From Vulcanimicrobiota bacterium (GTDB lineage: Bacteria; Vulcanimicrobiota; Vulcanimicrobiia; Vulcanimicrobiales; Vulcanimicrobiaceae): a stretch of 5,888 bases of DNA. The stretch covers positions 1 to 5,888 of the forward strand of contig JASHTE010000189.1 in assembly GCA_030040695.1 (NCBI GenBank). Direction: 5' to 3'. Below are positions 1 through 5,739 of the stretch, piece by piece (the stretch's first letter is position 1; every line of letters begins with the position of its first letter). The notes below the pieces were generated by a model. That model ran no database searches. It was given only the letters and a program-made list of their open reading frames with translations, and was not told the DNA's origin. The position numbers and the translations under genes were made by a program.

Positions 1-2
1 GA

Positions 3-842
3 GCGTACGCGCATGCTTCGGATCTGGTGTATGAGATCCTCATGGTGATCGTGCCGCTGAGCTTGACGTATGCACTCTTCAGTCGGCGCGTCCTCGATAT
101 CGCCTTCGTGCTCAATCGTGCGACGATATTCTCCGTTGTTTCGCTCGTCACCGTAGGAATATTTGTCCTGGCGGAATGGCTTATCAGCGGGTGGATGGCG
201 GGCACGAGCCGGTCGGCGAATGTGATCGTTCTGGGCGTCCTTGCGCTTCTACTGGGACTAGGGATTCGCTTCGTCCACCGACGCGTTGAGGGTGTCGTCG
301 ATCAACTGCTTTTTCGAAAGCGGCGAGAAGGCATCGAGGCGATTCACCGGCTCACATTGGAGGCGCCGTATATCAGCGATCGAGACGTTCTGCTCTCACG
401 CGCAAGCCGTGTTGTAGAAGAACACGGCGGCGCCGCATTCGCGCGGTTCCTCATTGATGACGGACTCGAGCGCTACGGCGACGTCGGCGTCGATGATCCG
501 GCGCTCGTGAGCCTTCGCGCGCGGCATGAGCCCATCGATCTGCACGGCGTCGAAACCGCAGTGTCGGGAGAACGAGCGTACCCGATGGCCGCGCGCGGTC
601 GCCTCCTCGGGGTGTTCGTTGTGGGGCCGAAGCGCTCGGGTGAAGCATATGCTCCCGACGAAGATCGTGCGCTCGCCCAATTAGCGCAAAGCCTGGGCGG
701 CGCGCTCGACGTCTTGTCATCGAGGGCGCCCTCGGAGCGCAGTGAGATCGTGGAACGGCTTGACGCGATCGCTCGCATGCTGTCGTCACTCTGCGCACTC
801 GTTGAGGGTACCGACGAATCCGTTGCCATAGAAAAAAGATAG
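3..842 (+). CDS. Membrane protein with GAF-like C-terminal domain (5' partial)
   Basis: The reading frame is open from the left edge, so the true start lies outside the window. A GTG at 27 is only an internal codon, because the residues before it read smoothly into the first membrane helix. Counting from the first full codon, hydrophobic helices lie near residues 10-27, 41-61 and 72-91. They are joined by the segment RRVLDIAFVLNRA and followed by a basic linker (VHRRVEGVVDQLLFRKRR). This helix-linker pattern is familiar from the membrane part of bacterial sensor kinases and GAF proteins. Residues about 115-245 look like a GAF-type ligand-binding fold, with a typical late stretch around GRLLGVFVVGPKRSG. 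The protein ends soon after, with no histidine kinase, GGDEF or other output domain. A signal-sensing role is inferred. The DUF3089 gene starts 12 bp downstream and is probably co-transcribed. Confidence 0.75.
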   Translation, partial: AYAHASDLVYEILMVIVPLSLTYALFSRRVLDIAFVLNRATIFSVVSLVTVGIFVLAEWLISGWMAGTSRSANVIVLGVLALLLGLGIRFVHRRVEGVVDQLLFRKRREGIEAIHRLTLEAPYISDRDVLLSRASRVVEEHGGAAFARFLIDDGLERYGDVGVDDPALVSLRARHEPIDLHGVETAVSGERAYPMAARGRLLGVFVVGPKRSGEAYAPDEDRALAQLAQSLGGALDVLSSRAPSERSEIVERLDAIARMLSSLCALVEGTDESVAIEKR

Positions 843-854
843 GTCCCGCTTGTC

Positions 855-1952
855 ATGATGCATTTTGGTCTTGCAGCAGTCATTTGGTTATGCCGGCCCG
901 GCATGGCTAACAATCCGTGCGCTGCACCGTTCGCGGTGAGCACGATAGTCGCGGGCAAGGTGAAACGCGTGCGGACGACTCCGCCGGCAGCCGCATCGAA
1001 GTTCGACTGCTTTTACGTCTATCCGACGGTGAGTCTTGAATCCAGTGCAAATGCAGACGTGCGCGTTCAGCGCTCGGAACGAGGGATTGCGGTTGCGCAG
1101 GGTTCGCCGTTCTCCAGTGCCTGTAACGTATGGGCGCCGATGTATCGGCAAATCACGCTTAGGGCGCTCTTCGACGGACGGGTATCCGAACCGCGCTACA
1201 AAGATGTCGCGTATAGCAGTCTGGTGCGGGCATGGCGCGAATACCTTGCGCGCGACAACCGTGGTCGTCCGATCATCTTCATCGGCCACTCGCAGGGCGC
1301 CATCATGCTGACGCGCCTGTTGCGGGAAGAGATCGATCCCAATCCTGCACTGCGAAAACGCTTCGTGCTCGCGATATTACTTGGTGGGAATGTCGTTGCA
1401 CCGGACACTCCGCATTCGCAAGGTAGCTTCGCGCACATTCCCGCGTGCACCGCGTATGCGGAAACAGGGTGCGTTATCGCGTACTCGACATTTGCGCAGC
1501 AGCCACCGGCGAACGCACGTTACGGCATTCCGGGACAGGGCGCCAGCCTTCCGTGGCAAACCGCGCGCACAGGCGTCCATGTGCTGTGCACGAATCCTGG
1601 CTCGCTTTCCGGCGGCGGCGCTTCGCTGACGGCGTACTTTACCACGGTCCCGGGCCCCGAGTGGGCTCCGACGCACGTAGCCCCACCGGGCGTTTTCACG
1701 CCGTGGGTTGCGTATCCCAACCTCTTTAACGCGCGCTGCGAACGTCACGGCAACGCATCGTGGCTGAACGTCGCCCGAAACGGTTCATCCGGAGATTGGC
1801 CGCACTTGACGCCCGGTGCGCCGAGTTGGGGATTGCACGTCGACGACATGTCGATCGGACTGGGAGCGCTGATCGATGATGTCATAGCGGCCGAAGCCGC
1901 ATACACGGGCAGCGTGCGAACCAACCACTGGAGACGCCACAAGGTGGCTTGA
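855..1952 (+). CDS. DUF3089 domain-containing alpha/beta-hydrolase-fold protein
   Basis: This is a 365-residue protein matching the DUF3089 family, an alpha/beta-hydrolase-fold group of unknown substrate, probably esterase- or lipase-like. Family hallmarks in order are WLCRPG (11-16) with NPC (20-22), FDCFYVYPTVS (50-60), CNVWAPMYRQ (90-99), the nucleophile elbow GHSQG with Ser146, and WGLHVDD (325-331), whose His328 is the probable catalytic histidine. The catalytic acid is not identified. Eight cysteines (13, 22, 52, 90, 198, 206, 245, 295) would suit a disulfide-bonded exported enzyme. Yet only ten residues precede WLCRPG and no signal peptide or lipobox is evident. An in-frame stop at 840-842 and the absence of a start codon between it and 855 exclude a longer product. 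The likely start is ATG 855 or the adjacent ATG 858, with only a weak AGG ribosome site 11 nt upstream. It is probably translated together with the membrane-GAF gene ending 12 bp before. Family assignment is confident; activity and location are inferred. Confidence 0.88.
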   Translation: MMHFGLAAVIWLCRPGMANNPCAAPFAVSTIVAGKVKRVRTTPPAAASKFDCFYVYPTVSLESSANADVRVQRSERGIAVAQGSPFSSACNVWAPMYRQITLRALFDGRVSEPRYKDVAYSSLVRAWREYLARDNRGRPIIFIGHSQGAIMLTRLLREEIDPNPALRKRFVLAILLGGNVVAPDTPHSQGSFAHIPACTAYAETGCVIAYSTFAQQPPANARYGIPGQGASLPWQTARTGVHVLCTNPGSLSGGGASLTAYFTTVPGPEWAPTHVAPPGVFTPWVAYPNLFNARCERHGNASWLNVARNGSSGDWPHLTPGAPSWGLHVDDMSIGLGALIDDVIAAEAAYTGSVRTNHWRRHKVA

Positions 1953-1955
1953 ATC

Positions 1956-2633
1956 TCAGGACGCGCGACGCTCGAGAACGACGTGCGTTGCACGCTCACC
2001 CGCGACGTGTTGCGTGCAACGGTAGCCGAGCTTGACGAGGTCAATGTCGCCGAAGAAGCGTTCTCCCGAGCCGAGGAGCGCCGGACATATCGCGAGATTC
2101 AGTTCATCGATGAGTCCGGCGCGCAGATACTGCTGAATGGTGGAGACGCCGCCTCCAATACAGACGTCCTTCCCGTCCGCCGCCGCTGCGGCTCTCTCGA
2201 GGGCGCGGTCAATCCCGTCCGTTACGAAGTGGAACGTGGTTCCTCCCTGCATTGGAATCGACTCGCGCGCGTAATGGGTCAGCACGAACACGGGGTTGCG
2301 AAACGGCGGTGAGTCTCCCCACGCACCCTTCCAGGAGTTGTCGGGCCACGGCCCTCTGACTGGTCCGAACATGTTTCTGCCGAAAATCCACGCGCCCACG
2401 TTCAGGAAACGCCGAGCGAAAAGGTCGTCGTCGATCCCAGTCGCTCCCCCGTGCTCGCCGTCAATCCGCTGGAACGTCCAATCCTTATCGTGCATGCGCC
2501 GGAACGTCCGGGTGGCGAAGACCCACTCGCCCAGCACCTCGCCGCCGACGCCCATCGGATTTTCGAGGCTTTGCTGCGGAGCGGCACCGAATCCATCGAT
2601 AGAAACGCTGAAGCTCACTCTAACCTTCGACAT
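1956..2633 (-). CDS. Dihydrofolate reductase family protein (RibD C-terminal-like)
   Basis: This 225-residue protein belongs to the RibD-C/dihydrofolate-reductase-like family of probable NAD(P)H-dependent reductases. The opening strand ends in SIDGF (11-15). It is followed by ENPMGVGGE (24-32), GRNMFGPVRGPW (85-96), PVFVLTHYAR (114-123), the nucleotide-binding-type stretch GKDVCIGGGVSTIQQYL (154-170), GLIDEL (173-178) and PALLGSGERFF (184-194). This order and length are typical of stand-alone family members in soil and environmental bacteria. Their substrates are mostly unknown, and a true folate or riboflavin role should not be assumed. The ATG is supported by a GGAG box 8 nt upstream. The gene follows the alpha/beta hydrolase by 23 bp on the same strand, so the two probably form an operon. 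Its stop lies 3 bp from that of the convergent DUF3089 gene, leaving no intergenic terminator. Confidence 0.9.
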   Translation of the reverse strand: MSKVRVSFSVSIDGFGAAPQQSLENPMGVGGEVLGEWVFATRTFRRMHDKDWTFQRIDGEHGGATGIDDDLFARRFLNVGAWIFGRNMFGPVRGPWPDNSWKGAWGDSPPFRNPVFVLTHYARESIPMQGGTTFHFVTDGIDRALERAAAAADGKDVCIGGGVSTIQQYLRAGLIDELNLAICPALLGSGERFFGDIDLVKLGYRCTQHVAGERATHVVLERRAS

Positions 2634-2641
2634 CGGTTGGA

Positions 2642-2645
2642 CTCC
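2642..2645 (-). promoter_or_regulatory. Ribosome binding site for the RibD-C-like gene
   Basis: On the minus strand GGAG lies 8 nt before the ATG at 2633. It sits inside the 23-bp gap after the hydrolase stop codon. This supports the chosen start and independent re-initiation within a two-gene operon. Confidence 0.6.
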
Positions 2646-2656
2646 AATCGCCAGTC

Positions 2657-3469
2657 TTAGCGAATGTCGAGCACGCGTTGTACAAATTCGAGCGAGCCGC
2701 TGATGGCCTCATCAAGGTAACCCTCCCCATGGGCGCTGCCCGGAAGCAAGTGCACGGTCGACTCGACGCCGACGTCGGCGAGTGCCTTTTGCATCGTCAA
2801 GGCGTCATGAATGGGTATGAACTCGGCGAGCGAGTTCACCATGTAGACGGGGCCTGAGGTTTTCACCGCTCGGAGCACGGTGGTAGCCGCCTTCAGTAGG
2901 GTGCGGTCGCCGCCTACGTCGCGCAGGATAACCCAACGCAGGAATGAGTCATCGGGGCCACCTTGATCGACGCCCGCACTTGCGGTCTTGCCGAAGTCTG
3001 CTGACGGAGCACGAGCGGTGACTTTCCCGTCCGTTTCCTCGATGAAGCCTTGCAAGTCGAGTGGGCCCGACCAGCTCACTGACGGACGCCCGGTGAGAAG
3101 GGCTGCCTCGACCGAAAGGTTGCCTCCCGCAGAACTCCCCCAGAATGTCAGCTTTGTTCGGTCGAATTGGTAAGGGGATTTGAGTGCCCACTCCATTGCA
3201 TCGATGACATCGGTGCGCGCTGCGGGAAAGACGTCCTTCGGCGCGAGCCGGTAGTTGGGCACGAGCACGAGGAAACTCTCATTCGCGAGAAGTGACGCGA
3301 GATGCTCGTCCTTCGCCTTGTCACCCTGAAACCATCCGCCGCCGTGGATCAGCACGACCGCCCCTCTGCTCTCGTCGGGTTCGTAGACGTCAAGGCGAAG
3401 CGCCTCGTCGCCAATTTGCTTGTAGACGATATCGCGAGTCACTTCCGTATTTTTCTTGCTCGTCAACAT
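2657..3469 (-). CDS. Alpha/beta hydrolase (BD-FAE / HSL-like esterase family)
   Basis: This is a 270-residue, probably cytoplasmic serine hydrolase; no signal peptide is visible. The oxyanion-hole motif HGGGW occupies 42-46 and is followed by the family stretch VPNYRLAPKDVFPAA (70-84). The nucleophile elbow GSSAGG (111-116) gives Ser113. The probable catalytic His is in GSAHGEGY (His247). These features fit the carboxylesterase/acetyl-hydrolase group related to hormone-sensitive lipase and bacterial feruloyl-esterase-like enzymes. The usual acid position, an Asp four residues before the VP/IP motif, reads A-E-F-I-P (215-219). The acid may therefore be Glu216 or Asp222. The ATG has a GGGAG box 12 nt upstream, a slightly long spacing, and no better in-frame start is seen. 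It is the first gene of a probable two-gene operon with the RibD-C-like reductase, and it is divergent from the flavin monooxygenase. Substrate unknown. Confidence 0.9.
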   Translation of the reverse strand: MLTSKKNTEVTRDIVYKQIGDEALRLDVYEPDESRGAVVLIHGGGWFQGDKAKDEHLASLLANESFLVLVPNYRLAPKDVFPAARTDVIDAMEWALKSPYQFDRTKLTFWGSSAGGNLSVEAALLTGRPSVSWSGPLDLQGFIEETDGKVTARAPSADFGKTASAGVDQGGPDDSFLRWVILRDVGGDRTLLKAATTVLRAVKTSGPVYMVNSLAEFIPIHDALTMQKALADVGVESTVHLLPGSAHGEGYLDEAISGSLEFVQRVLDIR

Positions 3470-3565
3470 GTCGCTGCACGTCTCCCGTGAAATTACTCCA
3501 CACCAGGAGGCGCCAATCCTCTACTCGAGGGATGACGAGAGAAAGCGGGGAACTCCGCTGATCCG
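3470..3565. promoter_or_regulatory. Divergent intergenic region between hydrolase and monooxygenase genes
   Basis: This 96-bp spacer must hold the transcription start of the hydrolase-reductase pair on the minus strand and probably that of the monooxygenase on the plus strand. No convincing -35/-10 pair stands out on either strand; the closest on the minus strand is TTGGCG, 15 nt, TAATTT. It contains AGGAGG on the plus strand (3505-3510) with no start codon at a usable distance. In the minus-strand transcript this reads CCTCCT, which could pair with nearby GGAG/GGGAG. A small perfect hairpin, AGCGG-GGAACT-CCGCT, lies at 3544-3559 just before the TTG start. The promoter role is inferred from gene orientation only. 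Confidence 0.4.
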
Positions 3566-4687
3566 TTGCGGATAACCAAGAACGGCACGGCGATAATCGT
3601 AGGCGGCTCGTTGACCGGGCTCGCTCTGGCCGTCGCGCTCGCCCGGGCCGGCGTGCTCGTAACGGTCATCGAGCAAAACGAAGGCATGGAGCAGCGCGGC
3701 ACGGGGCTCGGCGTTGACCGTTCGTTACTGAGCGCAGTGACCGGTGTGGATGCGACGCGTTCGGCAAGGATTCGTGCGCTGCCGGTCGTTCGTAGTTTTC
3801 GTGAAACCTCAACGTGGCGTGCGATCTACACGTGGCTGCGCGAGGTCGCGCGCGAGACGGGCAGCATCAGGATGCATGAAGGACTGCGGGTCGACGAGGT
3901 CACGCAAAACGCGACGAGCGCACAGGTACGCGGCGACGCCTTCGAGTTCGGAGCTGACGTCGTCGTAGGCGCAGACGGGTATCGCAGCGTCGTTCGGCGC
4001 GTCGTCGACCCCTACAATCCGGTGGCGCGATACGGCGGCTTCGTGATCTGGCGCGGTCTGGTGAAGGAGGAGTGGATCGCCGGCGTATCAGGAACCTTGC
4101 GCGGCGGGCGCCTGCCGTACGCGGATGCCACGCGGCTCGTTGCATACGCGGTGCCCGGCTCCGACGGCAACGTCACTCCTGGCTACCGTCAGATCACGTA
4201 CGCTTGGTACGACGGCTCGCGCACGGAGTGGCTACGCAAGAATGGCTTCCTCCGCGGTGACGAGATTCTCGCAAGCATCGCCCCGGAGGCGATATCCGCT
4301 TCGCTTCGTGACGAGCTGCGCCATCTTGCAAGCACGCGCTGGGAGTCACCCGAACGCGATGTGCTCGTCGCTGCGTTAGATCACAACGTCGTATTCGGAA
4401 CTCCGCTGACGGAGTTTCTTCCCACTCGTCTCGGTAACGGGCGCATAGCGGTCATCGGCGATGCGGCCCATGTCGCCTCGCCCATGGTTGGCGCGGGGCT
4501 CGTGTACGGGCTTCTCGATTGCATCGCACTGGGTCGTGCAGTTACCGCAGCCGGAGGCACGATGGGAGCCGCCGGCGTGACGGCGTTACGCGCGTATGAA
4601 GCCGAGCGCCTCGAGGAGAGCCGCGCTCACGTCCAGGAGAGCCTTGACGCGAGCGCGGAACTGCTCCAGAGCATCACGGCGATCTAG
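3566..4687 (+). CDS. FAD-dependent monooxygenase, 2,6-dihydroxypyridine hydroxylase-like
   Basis: This is a 373-residue class A flavoprotein aromatic hydroxylase, a group that uses NAD(P)H and O2 to hydroxylate ring substrates. The N-terminal FAD-binding strand-turn-helix is IVGGSLTGL (11-19), with the GGS variant of GxGxxG common in this subfamily. It is followed by the acidic strand end VIEQ (34-37). The middle motif is VVGADGYRS (133-141), and the second FAD motif is IAVIGDAAHVASPMVGAGL (294-312) with Asp299. The substrate-domain stretches YGGFVIWRGL (156-165) and VPGSDGNVTPGYR (196-208) point to the 2,6-dihydroxypyridine-3-monooxygenase-like branch. No export signal is present, so it is probably cytoplasmic. 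No ATG or GTG occurs between the in-frame stop at 3533-3535 and the FAD motif, so TTG 3566 is the only standard start that keeps the fold intact. It is divergent from a hydrolase-reductase pair. The exact substrate cannot be told. Confidence 0.92.
   Translation: MRITKNGTAIIVGGSLTGLALAVALARAGVLVTVIEQNEGMEQRGTGLGVDRSLLSAVTGVDATRSARIRALPVVRSFRETSTWRAIYTWLREVARETGSIRMHEGLRVDEVTQNATSAQVRGDAFEFGADVVVGADGYRSVVRRVVDPYNPVARYGGFVIWRGLVKEEWIAGVSGTLRGGRLPYADATRLVAYAVPGSDGNVTPGYRQITYAWYDGSRTEWLRKNGFLRGDEILASIAPEAISASLRDELRHLASTRWESPERDVLVAALDHNVVFGTPLTEFLPTRLGNGRIAVIGDAAHVASPMVGAGLVYGLLDCIALGRAVTAAGGTMGAAGVTALRAYEAERLEESRAHVQESLDASAELLQSITAI
4397..4418 (+). repeat. Intragenic inverted repeat (9-bp stem, CTGA loop)
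   Basis: Within the monooxygenase gene, GGAACTCCG (4397-4405) faces CGGAGTTTC (4410-4418) across the loop CTGA. All pairs are Watson-Crick except one G-U in RNA. The stem is followed by TTCCC, not a run of U, so it does not look like a standard intrinsic terminator. The left arm and loop (GGAACTCCGCTGA) recur exactly at 3549-3561 upstream of the start codon. The structure is seen in the sequence; any function is unproven. Confidence 0.5.
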
Positions 4688-5610
4688 CGGATGGCGATAC
4701 CCCAGCCGCTGGTCATCGCGGTAACGCTGATCGACTGCACGGGCGTGGCTGCACCACTCGCTCCTGGCGCGAAGACCGAGACGGCTCCGGATTCAAGGAC
4801 CGCGTAGATGTAACCCTTCGCATCTACCGCAACGCCGGTGACATCGCTGAGCCCTGTGATCGTGTCGGTTGGAGATGCACCGCTGGTCGCGCCTGCGGCA
4901 AACTCCAGTATGTCATCACCGCCGAGATTTGCGACCCACAAATTGCCGTGACGATCGACTGCAAGCCCAGTCGGCCCGTCGAAGCCGCTCAGCGTGATGG
5001 TCGGTGTTGCGGCTCCGGTGGATCCCGCAGCGAACCTGACGACGGTCGTTCCCGTGTAGTTCGACGCCCAGATATTACCGCTCGAGTCCACGGCGACCCC
5101 ACAGGGATGTGTCAGCCCGGTAATCTGCTCGCCGGGCGCACTCGTCACGGTGCCGCTGGGATTCGTGAAGACGTCGATTGCGTCGTTACCGTAGTCTGCC
5201 ACGTAGATCTTGCCGGAAGAATACGCAAGGCCGCAAGGGCTCGTCAGCGTCGTGCTGCCGCCGGAGATGGTCGTGATGGGAGCGACGTCACCGGTCGCAC
5301 CTTTTGCGAACTCGAGTACGTTGAGTGCTGAGTCGTTGGCAACCCACAAGTCGCCCGAAGAATCGAATGCGAGGCCGATTGGGTCGCCCATCGTCGTCGT
5401 CGTTCCGACGAGTGCGGTTGTCGGCGTCGTCGTTCCCGATGCCGTCGCCGGCACGGTGACGACTTCCGCGCCGCTGCCGCCAACAACGCCGTTTGAAAAC
5501 GCGATGGTCGACGCACGCACAAAGGAAGGGCCAGGGACGGCGGTCGACTTGCAGCCCGCCAGGAATGCGGCCGCCAGGACTATGCCGAGTGCCAGGGATC
5601 TTCGAGTCAT
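4684..5610 (-). CDS. NHL-repeat beta-propeller lipoprotein
   Basis: This 308-residue lipoprotein begins with a short signal peptide (MTRRS, then a hydrophobic core at 6-16) ending in the lipobox LAGC, with Cys20 as the lipidation site. It is therefore probably anchored in a membrane facing outward. Five similar segments follow near 76-120, 124-164, 168-209, 212-254 and 257-296. Each runs G[LV]A[VFY]D..G.[LI][WY]VA, then a VxxFA-type strand, then a TITG-type strand. This is the NHL/SMP-30-like propeller pattern. The stretch at 48-69 plus the final GWGIAIR (302-308) look like the two halves of a sixth blade, closing the ring. Residues 57-73 are Thr-rich, coded partly by repeated ACG. Cys126 and Cys170 occupy the same place in blades two and three. 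Such propellers usually bind proteins or ligands; no catalytic role is evident. Its stop shares CTAG with the convergent monooxygenase stop. Confidence 0.9.
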   Translation of the reverse strand: MTRRSLALGIVLAAAFLAGCKSTAVPGPSFVRASTIAFSNGVVGGSGAEVVTVPATASGTTTPTTALVGTTTTMGDPIGLAFDSSGDLWVANDSALNVLEFAKGATGDVAPITTISGGSTTLTSPCGLAYSSGKIYVADYGNDAIDVFTNPSGTVTSAPGEQITGLTHPCGVAVDSSGNIWASNYTGTTVVRFAAGSTGAATPTITLSGFDGPTGLAVDRHGNLWVANLGGDDILEFAAGATSGASPTDTITGLSDVTGVAVDAKGYIYAVLESGAVSVFAPGASGAATPVQSISVTAMTSGWGIAIR

Positions 5611-5739
5611 TGGGGCTCCTTCGCAAAAGGCAGCTGAGTAGAAGGTCGGTTGGCTTGGCAGCCACAGTGCCGAATTCCTGGCCCCTTCCTAAGCCGAGCA
5701 GAAACGGTAGAGGGTCCGAGTCGGCCGAAGCTCCGGCGG
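5611..5739. promoter_or_regulatory. Divergent intergenic region between lipoprotein and DUF2079 genes
   Basis: This 129-bp spacer should contain the lipoprotein promoter and probably the promoter of the right-edge membrane protein. No clear -35/-10 pair was found. It contains the small perfect hairpin TGGCT-TGGC-AGCCA (5651-5664). Overlapping this is the near-palindrome TTGGCA-N7-TGCCGA (5655-5673, one mismatch), which could be a regulator site. The role is inferred from gene orientation. Confidence 0.35.
5616..5621 (-). promoter_or_regulatory. Strong Shine-Dalgarno site for the lipoprotein gene
   Basis: On the minus strand AAGGAG lies 5 nt before the ATG at 5610. It is the best ribosome binding site in the window, and it fixes the lipoprotein start directly in front of the signal peptide. 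Confidence 0.75.

Noticed and set aside
27..29. GTG as the real start of the first gene
   Set aside because: The frame is open to the window edge, and the residues before it continue the hydrophobic helix pattern, so the gene very likely begins upstream.
473..958. Minus-strand open frame of 161 codons
   Set aside because: It is antisense to the end of the membrane-GAF gene and the start of the DUF3089 gene, with no recognisable motif; a shadow of GC-rich coding DNA.
1377..1748. Minus-strand open frame of 123 codons
   Set aside because: It is antisense to the well-supported DUF3089 gene, and its Arg-rich composition is typical of a shadow frame.
3505..3510. AGGAGG on the plus strand as a ribosome site for a small unlisted gene
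   Set aside because: No ATG, GTG or TTG lies 4-12 nt downstream; the nearest ATG is about 21 nt away in a frame with no supporting content.
5390..5404. Short TCG trinucleotide repeat
   Set aside because: It only codes the four-threonine run of the lipoprotein linker; too short to be called a satellite or phase-variable tract.
5210..5641. Plus-strand open frame of 143 codons
   Set aside because: It is antisense to the lipoprotein repeats; the low-complexity product mirrors the repeat coding.
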